From positions 5,332,001 to 5,396,000 of the forward strand of contig NC_059542.1 in NCBI RefSeq assembly GCF_905220415.1: a DNA stretch of 64,000 nt, read 5' to 3'. The first letter of the stretch is position 1, and every line of letters starts with the position of its first letter. Below the pieces are notes generated by a model. That model was not told the origin of the DNA. It ran no database searches and was given only the letters and a program-made list of their open reading frames with translations. Positions 12,001 through 27,000 of this stretch are shown one piece after another. The stretch comes from Colias croceus (lineage: Eukaryota > Arthropoda > Insecta > Lepidoptera > Pieridae). A program made the position numbers and the translations under genes.

Positions 12001-15000
12001 TAATTTCACGGAGATCTTGTATTAACGGGTAATCTTTCCTTTAATTAAATCAATTTTATAAATCTAGTTCAGAAATACTAGTTGCTCGTTAATGCCCCCA
12101 GTCTCCGGTCTCCCATGAGTGTTGCGCACATAAACTAGCCATAACAATCGTTTTCCGAAACTTATATTTACGCTCATGGGTCATAACTCATAACTCATAA
12201 GTTTAGATGGAATTGGCACGAATTCAATAAGCAATATCATTGTCTAAATGTAGGCCACTTCATGATCGATAAATTTTACATAAAATATCAAAAGCTCGTA
12301 TTCACTGCATTTGTATTTTTTATTTTGATAACTTTTATATAAACGATATAAATAAATTTAATGGACGTACAGGTGTGATTTTAAAGTACAATAAATGCAG
12401 AGCCGACGATTTATTGAATGCTGAACATTTATACAAATCTATTTTATTTATTTGTCTATCCGTGTAGAGTTTTAGCCAGACAAAGTGAGCATTTAACGTG
12501 GATCTGTAATTATAGGCATTATTTATACGAAAATCGCTGTTAATGCAAAAAGCTAAAACAAATGTAAACTCTCAAGATCTCAAGTTCTCAAGAGCAATTT
12601 GTTATGCTGAATCGCAATCGTATTGAAGGCGGTCGTGGGCGTTGGCGGATCAAGAGTTCGGTCACAACTCGCAAGGTAGACTTCCGAGTGAGTGATGACG
12701 CACCGTCATTTGTCAACTCCGAGAAACAAACAAAATCATCAGTTGGTGTGTATTACTATTTATGGACCGCGGGTTAGTTTCGCGTCGTTTATGATTAAAC
12801 ATTGTTGTCCTCTTAATCATTATATCCTTCCAGTTCATATTTATTCTTCTCTAGACTTTACTGAATACACTATGCAAATCCAAAGTTTAAAGACTTGACA
12901 TTTTTAAGATCTGAAGTCATGGGTTTCAACGCGTTGACAGCGTTCATAATTTGCACTATAACTAGAATTGTTATCTGCTGATGAATCGGCCCGATAGCTT
13001 TGCGGCGCCTGTGGAAGCATTCAATTCAAATATCGACACAATACCTGACAATAGCTCTTAATGACTATAAGTAAGCGAGAAATAATATTGCACAAGTCTC
13101 GATGGAACATATATTGTCCTTAAAGGACAAGACAATTGTCATTTATCAATATAATGACCGCCTTTGATGTTATCATTCCGCCACGCGCGTTAAGTACTAT
13201 ATAAATGCACAATAATAAATCGTCATCGCTCTATCATAGTTTAATGTGTTATCTAATCTATCGGGCCAATGCGCATGTGCGGATGCTTCGTTATGTGAAT
13301 ATGAACTCATTACATCTGCTATTGACCTTACTCAAGGTGAGAATATGTTCATCGACGAAATTAACACCTTTACCCCGCTGTTTACATTTTCTGTCTAAGT
13401 TTAATTCTTAGTAATGAGAGACTTTATATATTTAGCGTTTGCATTTAGTTAGATTATACTAGGATTAACGTTATATAACATGAAATGTACCGAGTCGATC
13501 GATCGAGTTACAGGAAACGCACTCAAAATTTTCGGTTATTTCCATGAAGCCAGGAAGTAACAATTAAACTAAATGTTATTTTATGGATCATTGTTTTATG
13601 GTGTATTTGTAAAACATGTGCTACTCAATATTATTATATTATACGAACGTTTAATGAATCGTATTTATAAATATGTAAGAAGTTTACATGGAACTGTTTT
13701 ATTAAATTACGTCTTGTATACAGGGTTACTTGTAAAACATCGGCAACCTCGCAGAACAAGATAGCTAACATCATAAGCAACAACATTTGTTCTACGAATT
13801 TTGATAATTTGTTAGATTTTATTTTCATACAAAAATAAATATTCATTTAATTTTCCGTTTGAATATTATAAACTCTACGCCTCCCAAAAATTACGTAAAC
13901 AAAAAGCGAACGAGAGGGGGAAGGGGGCGTCGCGTCGTCCATCCGATAATGAATAGAACATTGACTTACAAATGTTAGGAGAGTACAATAAAAGCTTAAA
14001 AAATCATTTAAAAATAATTTATTGCGTTATGCCAAAAGTGGTAGAACAAATGTTGTTACATACGATGTTAGCTATCTTGTCCTGCGAGGTTGCTGGTGTT
14101 TTACAAGTAACCCTGTATAATGAGGAGAATGTAAACGAAAAAAGGAAAAGCTAAAAATTAAGCTTCTTATAAAGTCGGCTTCTTATAAAGTTATTTGTTT
14201 CATACTAACTTTTCAATAAAGTTAAATTTCCTTATAACCTCAATATATTATAGAAATAGGGGATAAGGAGTAAAGCTATAACATTGCAACACAGCGGCCC
14301 ACTTCGATAAGAGCAAGAGGCATCTACAAACAAGTGTGCAATACTGGGGCCTTTAATTGAAACCTATTTGTATGAGCTACCTATCAATTACACCACAACG
14401 TTAAGGAATTTTCCTGCAATTATTCATTATTTAAAATGACTTCATACCGCATATTTTATGTCTATAGAACTTATTTTATTTTTAGATCCACTTAATTTAA
14501 TTGACTGTATCTATTTATGAGGATAGAATTTGCTTGTGCGATTTTATGTTTCTATTTTTGTTATATGTATTACTAGCTTACCGCCCGCGGCTTCCCCCGC
14601 TTTGTCTAAAACCTAATAAATTATGTACTAAAACCTAAAACCTTCCTCTTGAATCACTCTATCTATTAAAAAAACCGCATCAAAATCCATTGCGTAGTTT
14701 TAAAGATTTAAGCATACAAAGGGACATAGGGACAGAGAAAGCGACTTTGTTTTATACTATGTACCTAGTGATATGATAATGTTATACAGTCATTTTCCTC
14801 AAAGCGAATTGAATGAATTATTGTAAAAACGTACTTTCTCAAAACACAGAATTCTGGATTAACCTATTCTGTGAAGAGAGATATGGGTTCTTTATCTTTG
14901 TTTTTTTTTCCTTCAGCATTTGATTAAAATTGATAATAGCAATAGAAATTTATTTGTAATACTAGAACATTTTATAATATTTAACATTTACCATTTTTTT

Positions 15001-18000
15001 TCTACACACGTTTTAAAACAGAGCTTTATTTAGTGTCCAAGCCGAACGAACAGTTAGTAATTTTAAGTCATGTGTGTAGTTCTTTTATTTTTTAATATTG
15101 TAAAAAATTCCTGCATTAGCGTTCGTTCTTATTAATTTTCAGGTATTATTATTTTTCAGTATTTCCTCGTTTTTCTATACCTACTATTAATATTTAATCT
15201 ATAAAATCAAATACAAAATTACATTCATTTAATATTTATTAAGTCAAAATTGTATTGCATTTCGTAAGAGTTACAAAGAAATTCACCAAACACAACAAGT
15301 AAACAAATACCTCTAACATAACTCTACATCTTATCTTATCAATGAATATTTGCCAAATTACTCATTTTTCTGATATATCTCATGGAATTTGCGTCTATAT
15401 AAAGCTCTAGTTATGTCAGTCCACTCACGTTGTATGCGTAGCGCTTTCTAGCGCTTCTTTCGGGGAATGTCCCAGGATCAACAAGGCCCTTATGTTATGC
15501 ATAGTTCGCTGATGTCACTCGATACCGAATTCTGATGAATCACTAGCTTTTACCAGCGCTGCATCGAGCATTGTATCCTGCATGTGTGATATCACGGCAT
15601 ACCGAGGCCCACGTGTAACTGAAGTTATTGATGGCACCAGTGGGCGCATAATAACTGGTTCGACTCTACCAAACGTTCAGTCACTGATTGCTCGCTACGG
15701 GGAACGCGTGTCGCTCGAATCGGAAAACCGGCATTGCGCGGGAGCATATACGATAAACAGTTTGTAATAGACGATTTGTTACCGTTTCACATAAATTGGA
15801 CCCTAAATAAAGTGACAGTTGAAGTGTATGTCCTGTACTGGATGAAACTAAAGGAGTCTGAAAGTGAAACTGAAATATCTACGTGTGCAGGTGCAATGTT
15901 TACTTAGTTTACCTACCAATAAGTGATAACATTTAATAATTTTGTTTTAGAATATTATATTTGCTTATTATCTAACAAGTAATGTTCTTAAAAATAATAC
16001 TGAAAATTATTATCTTATAAAAAATAATAAATACCAAAATTTTGCGGAAAATTATTTTATTTTTAACCAAGTAATTTTTTATGTCAGATTAGTAAGGTAA
16101 ACAAACAAACGAAGTATTAAATAATATCTATTTTAAACTCGATAAATGATTTGAAGACAGATTGTAGGCACCTAGACCTAGCATATTGACTGCAAAGCAA
16201 ACGTGACACATTCCGCAAACATAGCTCGCGTTCAGGCGTCCTTAGCACATAGTTTTCACTAACCTACCTAACTATTATCGCAATCACGTCTTCATTGGAT
16301 TGCTTGGCCAATTAAATATAGGTTACATTTATTAACCACCTTGCAGCTTTATCTTTAAAGTGTTATTTAACACGCATATAATATGAAGTGAAGACGTCGT
16401 TCTAAACTGTTTGAATAAACGACGTCATAGAATATTCTAGCATCGAATGTTCAAACAGAATAACTAGAAACAAAACAAAAGGAAATGTGTTGTTAGTACG
16501 AACGGCAGCAGCCGGCAGGAGTCGGCAGGACCCGCTCTTCTCTATTGATTAATCAAACGCCTTTATTGCATAATGACCAAGATTCAAGAGCTATTGACCG
16601 GAGGAATCATTGAGAACATTGCGGTCTTAACTATATTATCGAACAAAATAACAAGGTATTGTTCTAAATAAATAGAACAATATTTTTGTTTAAGAGTAGA
16701 ATTATTATTACAACTGTAATCCAACTGGATTTATAGTAAATACGAGTACTTACAACGCAACGAAATTTTCAAAATGTAGAGTCACAGCGTAGGTATATTT
16801 ATATAAAAATGGGAATTCAATAATATAATATTTATTTAGTTAATATATTGTTTTAAAATTTTTACCTCTTATTATTTAATTAATTTATTTTATCTTAATT
16901 GCATTATATTTATTCAATTATAAATATAAAGAAGGATTCCAAATCAAAATGAGTTATCAATTTAAAGTGCACTTGTTATCAATCTAAAGTAATATAAATC
17001 TTATATATAAAAAGATTACGAAACATCAAACAACATTCAAATTTTGTCTCTTGAATAATCAAGTAATACGTACAATGAAAATTTATTATTTAGGTACATT
17101 CCGATCCGTAGCTAGGTAACACCAAAGTACTTGTGACCCTTCGTTGTTGACCCTACTCAAGGAAGATGTTAATCATAGCCCGCTCTCTATTGCCGTACAG
17201 TGTACCTATACATCTATGAAATATGATGACATCGACTATTCCAATATATATTTTTATGATTCATAAATATAACCTTAAAACACTTTTATTGTAGATCGGA
17301 AGGCCAACCTCTAAACTGGTAATCCACAAAAATAAAATAATTACAAAATTGTAAGGTCTCCCTGAAATAAACTGTAATAAAAACCGTCTAGTCGCATTTT
17401 AACTGTTTGATATTAATTGTTTCAATGAATATAATGCCGCGACATACAATCATCCGCTGTATCTATTTGACCCAATCTTAGACACATAGGCCAAGTTCAT
17501 GAGCGACGCTCGATATCGACAAATAGAGTCATTGATATTTAGTGGTCTGGCCACTGCAGCTGATGTGTTCCGATAAACCTTTATCAATAATATGCTAATC
17601 TTTTATATCGGCTTTCCAAAATTACACGCGATAAAACTTATATCATAATGTATTTTTTATCTTTACTTAATAGTTTATGCAATCTATTAAATAATAATTT
17701 GTACCTATGATAAAAGCAAATGTATGTATTCAGGAAAGTATTTACCTGCAATGGTGTATTAAAAATCTCCAACTATCAGACGCAGTTATTACTATCGTAA
17801 TATGGCATGGTAGGTACCTACCTGCATATCGTTGTTTTATCGATCACGTTTTCAACCATAAAAGTAACTGAATGAAAGCATGGTCACAACGATTTGTAAT
17901 ACTGATTATTTAATCTCACTTCGGCGTATAAATATTTTGAGCGAGCCCTTTCTATAGTTTACGATCGCGATAGCATATATAAATGTAGTTCCCATGTATT

Positions 18001-21000
18001 ACCATAATGTGCTGCGCTTTTACTTAATGTTATACGAATCGAAAGATACATCGCATTAAATCCACAGTTAGGTTACTGCGTAGCGGCAATTATATAAGCC
18101 GATAGAATATTTACTACTTCAATCAAGATTGTAAACATAACGTCAGTCGCGTACACCGTAGTCTAATAAATAAGTGGCCAACAAAATGTATCGAACTAGA
18201 AGATACACGGTCTGCATAAGCTCAGTATTATACAATGTTACGTATCAGATTAACATTGTTGAGGAAATGTCGACAGTTTGTAGTATGGCCTGTGGTCCCA
18301 CGGCTAGCCGCAAGTGCAACAAGCTCGCATTACTTCGTCTGAAGGTAAACAATCGCCGTGTCTACACAACACAGGTGACAACACGAAACGTGTGTTGATG
18401 TTGCCATTTAACACGCTTCCAGTTATCAGAGCGCTACGATTACGCTGAAACATGCAAATCTACATGAAAATGAAATTATATCTACAAATATGACAACTGC
18501 GAAGTAAATATGGAATATTTTATAACACAACAGCATGACATCATGGGATATTCGGTTTAAATATTTGTATTAATAAAGAGCAACACGTAAACATATTTTA
18601 TTTCGTAATAACTCAAGTACAAGGTAAATTACATAGTTAATAAGAAGCACACGATTAGAACTACGTTTGAATGAATTACATTAAAATTATCTTAATTACG
18701 TCATTCACAATTAAATTACTGTATCACTTCTTACGACTTTGTATTTAATATTCATAAAAGTTTTTAGGTATTAACCTTCTATTTCTAGATCACTTAATAC
18801 TGTTAAAGAGGTTACAATTTTTTAATTACTGAAAACAACATTGATACTACATATATTTAGCCTTTGATAAAATTACTAATATAAAGTACACATATCTTAT
18901 ACGAACGTGTATGTATTGCTTAAAAGAGCTTACAATTTACAGAGAGCACAATTCTAAAAATAGCGAATTTGGTGCCAAAGTTATTTGAACTTGGATGTCT
19001 ACCAACTATAGCTAATGAACACAAGTATATGAAGTAATAACAAAGACTTAAAAATGTACTGAAGAAATATCATACTTTTAACGGTGCCTTTTGGAATCTA
19101 GAGCCGAAGAAATTTTTGATACAAAACTATAATTGTAATAATTTCGAGACATTTTGAAAGTGAGAGACAATCATACGATTCTGATTCCAGTGTCACTCTC
19201 CCAATCAAATTCAGAATTGTTTTTCGAATTAAGTAAATACAAGTTATTATTTTATATAATTAATATATCATTTTATATAATAGATATACCTAGTTACCTG
19301 GTTCGTTTCCATTGAACTAAGTCTAATTGACAGAATAATTCACAATGAAATCAAATCTAAAATCAGCAATTTATTTGATATAAATCAGCTCTAATCAACA
19401 AGTAAAACAAATTACATTAAAAACTTTGTAGCTATTTTTTGTTACTTTTATCATGTCGTCCAAATCATTTAAAACGTGATTCATGATTGCAAACATATTT
19501 AGATACATACCGATAAAGATAGAATATAAATAAATAATGTTTATTATGTCCGTAATTTAAAAGTCATAAATCGTTACTAAATAATACCCATTTCGATGCA
19601 TATTAACTAGTACATAGCTGGCGCCTCTTGGCCGCTAACGGTAATACAAGATGCCTAGCTTAAGCTTATTCTAAACCATGGGAAGTACATCATGAGAACC
19701 GCATAGAGGAGGAGCTACAGTTATGTATCACGTTAGATAAAACTTATACCGCACCCGCCTTTGCATATATCAGACTATACATATATACAACTCAATTAAT
19801 AATGAAACTTTTAACTTCCGTTTAGTGACATTCCAATAAGGGCAGATTTTTCAATCCTTGGTTAAATCTTATCCGTCCAATAAAGTATTACACAATAATA
19901 TACAGATGTATATTATTAATTAAAGTAACACATTTCTAAAATGGTTGTTTAATACGATTTTCGATGACTAAGTTTTAACTAAGGATTGAAAAATCGGCCC
20001 TAAACAGAAAACAATATATTGACAGAAGCGCTTATATTCTTGGCAAACAAAAAATATATTGTATTCACTAACGTTACTTTGTAGAGCTTTTATTAAATAA
20101 ATCTAACCCGGATATAGGTACAAGTATGTTTAGTCTAAGCGGTTTATAACATAGGTACTTTTTATGTCTACCGTAGCCGAAGCTTTATATGTATAGTTAA
20201 ATTATGTCTGTAAGTTGTGTATTATAAAGAGTGTGTAATGTACTACATACAGTACTAAACCGCGCCGGCTCGTATAATAGGTTTAAAATTTATAATACAC
20301 ATGTGATTAATATTGATTTCATTTTAGAATCCGTAAACAAAGTTAAATATGGGATTGTAAGTGGTACTAAAATGTATTGTTGAAAGTTTTGTAGCCAAAA
20401 TTCTCAGGCAGAATCTGAATCATGATCAAAATCGGGTCTGAGTATGCTTTTGGCGCCAACTACATACCTGCATTATGCACATTATTAGTATTCAGGAAAA
20501 TAAACATAACATCTTTACACAATTCGGTAAATACAATAATAAAATTAACAGTCTCTCCTTCCTCCTTCCTAGATTATTAATTTATTATTGAATTTTATCA
20601 GTGGTCACCTACCTACATAATATTATAAATTGAAACTGAGTATTTCTTATAAATAATACATGCTACATATTGTAGTTTTTTTTTTTAAGTTTTTAATATT
20701 AAGTTCTTCATACAATTAAAATAATCAGTCACCTTATTTGAAGTTGGTAACAAAATCGTTACGATATTGCAATACCGCATCGGATTACAAACCTAGTGTT
20801 TACTTACTAAGGTAGTCTAGACATCTATTACATTACACAGCACATTTTTTGGTTTCAATTAATGATGTCAACTAACGTCATGTATAACAATGTTATCGAA
20901 TTTCTTCAAAGATATTATGTGTCAGGCTTTCAACTGTTTTGAGATAGTAGTTATTTTGTTTAAAATAATAGAAGTGGAAAAGACTTCATTATAAGGCAAG

Positions 21001-24000
21001 ATAATTTTTTAAGTGTTGTCAATAGTTTTGTGGTATTAATTCTACATTATTTGTAAGAATTTAGGAATTAAAAAGGAATGAATAGGAATTAAAAACTTAT
21101 CATACACTTCACTTGGTGAATCATAAATTCGGTGGTTTACATTTAAAAGAGTCCTTTACACATTAAAATGTGAATTTGAATAATTGTTTAAGCAAGATCA
21201 TTGAAACTGAAAACTCAAATTTTTATTTGTTATATCTAATATATAAAAATCAATGCCACTTTTCGTTGTAATTCCATAACTCGAGAACGGCTGAACCGAT
21301 TTCGATAATTCTTTTTTTATTATATTCCTTGAAGTACGAGGATGGTTCTTATGTAGAGAAAACGTGAATATGTACCACGGGCGAAGCCGGGGCGGACCGC
21401 TAGTATTTTCATATAACAATCCGTAACTGCACAAACGAGTTAGGTACATTAATAAGTGTTACAATGTGACGAAACCTACCTTAATCGATTACGCTACCGT
21501 GCGACGCTCAGTACGCAGTAGTCAAAGTTGTAATTCCCGAAATAAACGTGACCGATAAATTTCGAGAAAGGCGTCAACCAAACGATCACGCTGATGCAAA
21601 ACATAAATATAAAACGACGGATTAAATGATGCACCTCATTTTCTTGCTTCACTTCATAAAGAACCTACGCCTCGTTTAAGGAATTTGGCGACGTTTTAGC
21701 AATAGCGTCGTGCCGCCACCGCCGACACATTTACGACGCATTTTGTCTGGTTGCACTTTTTTTATTATTTTAACGTTTTTATCTGTTCTTCTTTACACAA
21801 AACACGTTTTACCTGAATTAGTTTTCTTTTTCGGTTCCTTTAAACAGAAGTTGTATCCGCACGATACTTATGAAAGTTATGAGGAACTATTGTTCCTTAG
21901 TGTCTTCTAACGAAGTTTTTAAAACTTTCTAATCTTTAAATTGATTTGAGCTGGATAAACGGTTGCTGTACTTCAACTTAAATTAATATTCTTCTTTTCT
22001 CCATCATCAGACTAAGTTGAAAAACTTTAAACTGATAGTTTTCGTTATATTACAAAGCTGTAGGTACACTGTAGAATTTATTTAGCAACAAGGATCTTAA
22101 ACTTTGCCTCTGGCAAATAAATAATATATAACAATATAAAATAATTGCTGTCTATAAAGACTTATGTGGAGAATATATAAGAGTATGTAAATGTAAGGAT
22201 ATTCGTGTAGTAGTAGTTAATGCTGCGAACAAAATAGTATTCCTTGATATACATATTATTTAAACATATTTTATTAGCTATCGTAATTGCTACGGCAGCA
22301 AATGTATTTTTAACGGCACAGTCAAATTCTGCGTCGTAACTTTTAATTATAGACAGTGAGGTAATGAATGAATTTACAATTTCTTTTTTCTCAATGTCAG
22401 GAAAATAAGAACACATGTGTTTGTGTTGTTTACATTCCTATGTTCACCCAGATTTTTTAGTTATTATTTTATTATACTTGAATGAATGAAGAATGATTCT
22501 GCACAATGGTGTGTACCTACCTGTTTTCTTCCCGTAGGTAGGCTTTATTTTTGAACATAAAGCAAAGTTTACGATGTCTTAAATCTTCCTCATACACTCA
22601 TCAATGAAATTGCGCCGAATATAAACATCCTGTTGAAAATACGATCCAGGTTCTCTAATCGGCCAAGGTTAAATGCTAAATTAAGTTTAGCACAGTAGTC
22701 TGTTTACCTGCATGTTTTTTGTAGGCCAATTTAAACTGGCCGCTCATCTTAAAACACACATTTGCGATCTGATAAGTTGTGTAAACAATACGATGTTAAC
22801 AATCAGTGTTTTTTATATGTTTTACATTGATTCCTTTAATTTTTTATTTTATGTCTGGAAGGTATTATACTTATCTACTATTTAAAAAGGGTTTAACAAT
22901 CGTGGAGTTAGTTTCATAAATGTAGATAAACTTTTATTTTAAATTGGATTCAAATTAAAAAAAATGTAATAGTACTTAATTGAACTGAGTTATGTACTGT
23001 TTTTTTAAAGAACAGTCATACCATAAGATGAGTAAAGCTCGTTTTTAAATTTTAGACAGTGCGTTCATTGCGAATACAAAAAGACAATGTAAGGTCAGAA
23101 TCATTAACCATGTTTAGCTGTGTTAGTATCAAATCATACTTAGTATCATATTTGGTTTCAGCAATTAACAATGTTAATGTGTTGCTAAAATTCGCAGTAA
23201 TGCAATATCACTTTTTAATTGATATATATTTTTTTTTAATGAGGGTTTAAATGACAACAGAAACACACAATTTATTTTATTACATACGTACTTGCTAAGC
23301 CTACTTGTTTTATTAAAATATTGACATAATTTTAGACTTTGCACCCGTGCTATTGCACATTATGCAATTTTACCGGATTTGTTTATATTTACTTTAACTC
23401 TGACAATTCGATATGGAGTTACATAAAAATAATAACTTGGTTTCACGCATGTTTTCCGTTTAAATAAATTGTTCATAATGTATTTTTTAACATACAAGTA
23501 GGTATCACTTTTTATACGCATTTAAAGTGTCTGATTATGGCATTTATGTTGCACAAAAAACAGATGTCGAATTGTGATAGATGTAGTGTGCAGTTGATCC
23601 GGTAATCATAGTAAGGTTGGATGGCGGCCAAAGTTAGCACTGTCAGATTTATTATCTGGCACATCTACGGGAAATGCGCGTACACGGTAAGCTTCCTAAT
23701 TGTATTGCGTCATTTATGACTACGTTAACTTCAGTAATCAATCTTTACTACCGGCCCCACTGTTACGCTCCCGACTCTTCAAAATTCGGATTCAACGTAT
23801 GCTAACAATAAATTCATCACCGGAAGCATTAAAATACAGCCTAAAGATAAAACATGTTTCGAAATGTGTACAAACGTAAGCAGGCTATAATGAATACTAT
23901 CACTTAATGAGATATGTGAGCGTCGATGTTAATCGCCTACTTGAGTAACCTTGACCTTAGCGATGAACCAAAAATCCGTGCGAGTGTTTGATACAGAACA

Positions 24001-27000
24001 ACCGCTGGCGTGCTTCCAAAACTTTCTTAAAACGATTTAACTGCAATGTTTCAATTAAAACCCACTGTCAGACGATTCGCCGAAGAACTGCATTAAATTG
24101 TTTTTAAACGCCTTAAGGCGTTCGTGCTTAAAAAGTCCGCAAATTAAGGTTGTAATTTATGTTATCAGTTGTTATATTTTATACGTTAAGTTGTCTTCAA
24201 ACTTTTTTATTCCGATATGCCATGAATTGTAGATATAAAAATACGCTCCCTTACAACTTATTTATTAATATTGAATCTATATAACACGCAGGATCGACAA
24301 AAATTTACATCTGTAATTAAAATTATATAAATATAAATAACTTGAAGTATAAAAATACTAAACATACCAATGATTTATTATAACAACACCAATGTGTACC
24401 TACCTTAATCTTGATACATCCGTGATAATTGAAGCAAATAATCGATTACACATGAACGTAGGTATTTCATATTTATCTATAATAATAAAAGGTACATATT
24501 TAAAATCAATATTTATGTTATGTTTAACACAGTAGGTACGTGTTACATACACAATATGAAATGCATTATATTATGTAATACTTAGGTACGTACTTGAGGA
24601 CAAATCGGTGAATCTGATGATAAATAATTAGAAATGATATCAACAGGTAGTACATGTAATGAGTATTTATCACGATACGCAGAATTACTAATGTTTAATT
24701 AACGCGGTCATGCTTAGACACAACATAACTTTTGTTATCAATTTGTAAGGTCAAACACTTCTACTAATAATTACAAAGCTACAGCTAATAGCAATTTATA
24801 GAAATACCAGATGAACCTGGCTTCGCCCTAATTGTCAAGATATTCATTATTCAACTTCTAAAATTGTAATACATCTCAGAGCAGAGACATACGTAATAAA
24901 ATCTTCGAGACACTAAATCGTCGAGACTCGTAAATGTGTTTTATTGTGGTAATTCATATCACAAACAACCACTGGAATTTATACGGTTACCCGTAATACA
25001 TTCAGAGCCTGGTCCCTCTAATCCGATCAATCACTGATAGGATTATAGCCATCTAACAGCGGCTTTATCTAACAGCTTTGTTAAATTTACTATACGGTCG
25101 CGTTACGTGAAACCGGGATATTTAGATTTTTTATTATTTAAAAACAGACAAAATTGTACGCTCATTTCTCTATTATGAGGCGGTAAACCAATGCTGATTT
25201 TTGAAATGATACGTGGATCACGTACACTGGAACCCGCACGTTTTGTGGCTTATGTAAAAAACCGAGAAGCCGCAGCGACTTATAGTTTCGAAAATGTTTT
25301 ACTAAATGTTTGGATTGTGTTATGTCAGACAGAATATGTTTATAGAATAAATAAAAAGTACGGTTGCTTAAAATGCACTTTAGATATTTTTATTTAAAAC
25401 AAAATATCAGACACTAAAAATAAAATTTTTTATTGGGAATAAGAATCAAAGATAACAAGAACAGATCGAGGTCCATATTTGGTCATCGAAACAATTCAAA
25501 ATTATTATGCATAACATACGTGGTAATTAAATTCATTGAGCATCGGATGTCGCGTCAAGACCTACTGCACTATAATTAGACCACGACTCAGATTGCTTAC
25601 GCGTCGGTGCTGAACATATTTGCCCCATTTATTACGTTCAATGTGTTTATTGTTATGTAAATGTGTGCATGTATCCAAATGATATAGCACAATCAACTTT
25701 ATAAGCATTGTGGCTTCTTTTTATTTCTGAAATCCCGTCTCTCATCGACACTAGTACGTATCGATTTCTTTTCGTTCATTTTCTCATCCAAGTACGATTC
25801 CAGTCGTTCCCGTGACCTACAAATTATTGTAAGCGAGAAGTTACGATTCGTGAAATTTCAGTAAAGTTGAATGAAACCTTTCTAACGTTTAACAATAAAG
25901 GAAAACATATTCCACTCCATTTAAGGCCGCTTATAAACTCATACCTACGTTCTCACACCCACACGCGTATATCCATGTAAATATAACGAACGTTAAGGGT
26001 ATAAAAGCAATAAGCTTTTACGGAATGTGATATTATGTGCCACCCAAGAGTTTAGATTGAATCGGAATCCAAACAAAACTTAACGACGAATTTAAAACAT
26101 ATGAATGAAGGTGCTAATCATTTTTATCACGCTACTCCCTATCGTGTTTTATCTATAGTGTTTTCTTAATAATGTCAAAACATTTTATGTCCACATCTTT
26201 AACTCAGGTGTATTTTATGACTCTGATTAGGTAAAATCTAGGGCACTGCCACCAACACTGGTCCGCCCACGTTTACTTATGTAAAATGACAAGAAAATAA
26301 TTCACAAATTTTATCACACCATAAATTTATAATACGCTCAGGACATTTTACATCAAAATAATTGTTTTTAAAAGAAATCTCTACTACTACTTCTAAATTG
26401 CTTTACTAAATTTGTTATGAAACTATTGGTACTTCCAAATCTAATCACTATCTAAACGAACCGTGCTTTAAAACAAACTGAAGCCATATATGAGGCCACA
26501 TACAGCGTTCACAGGATTTGTTTCTTCTTCATGAATATCCGTATAGTTCAGTCTTATATTCTTACGAGCATTTTCTGCGAATTCCATTGTTCGCTAATGC
26601 GTAGCGACCTTGCATCTAGACCAGATGCGATAAGCGCGGCATGCGGCCAGCCAATGTAACTCAGCGGTGCATACGATTAACAAGATAACGATCGTCAAAG
26701 TAATCACTGTTAGCACCACGTTAGCACACATCCTGGGACAACGCTAACACGAAAAGCTTATTAACATGAAGATGAAAGAAACTGAAATATATGCCCATTT
26801 TTTGTAATAAAAATAACTGGTACCAATTAGGTTAATACAGATTTTCTATATTTACTTAAGTATGTAAATTTTCAATTCTTATCAATTATTATTATGTTAT
26901 TTTTCCTTTGTTTATTTAAAATTTGAAACGGGAACGTTCAGGTTTAATTGGACCAAACGTGGATTACATTCTGTTTCTGATTAAGCCGTTTGTGTTTCAC

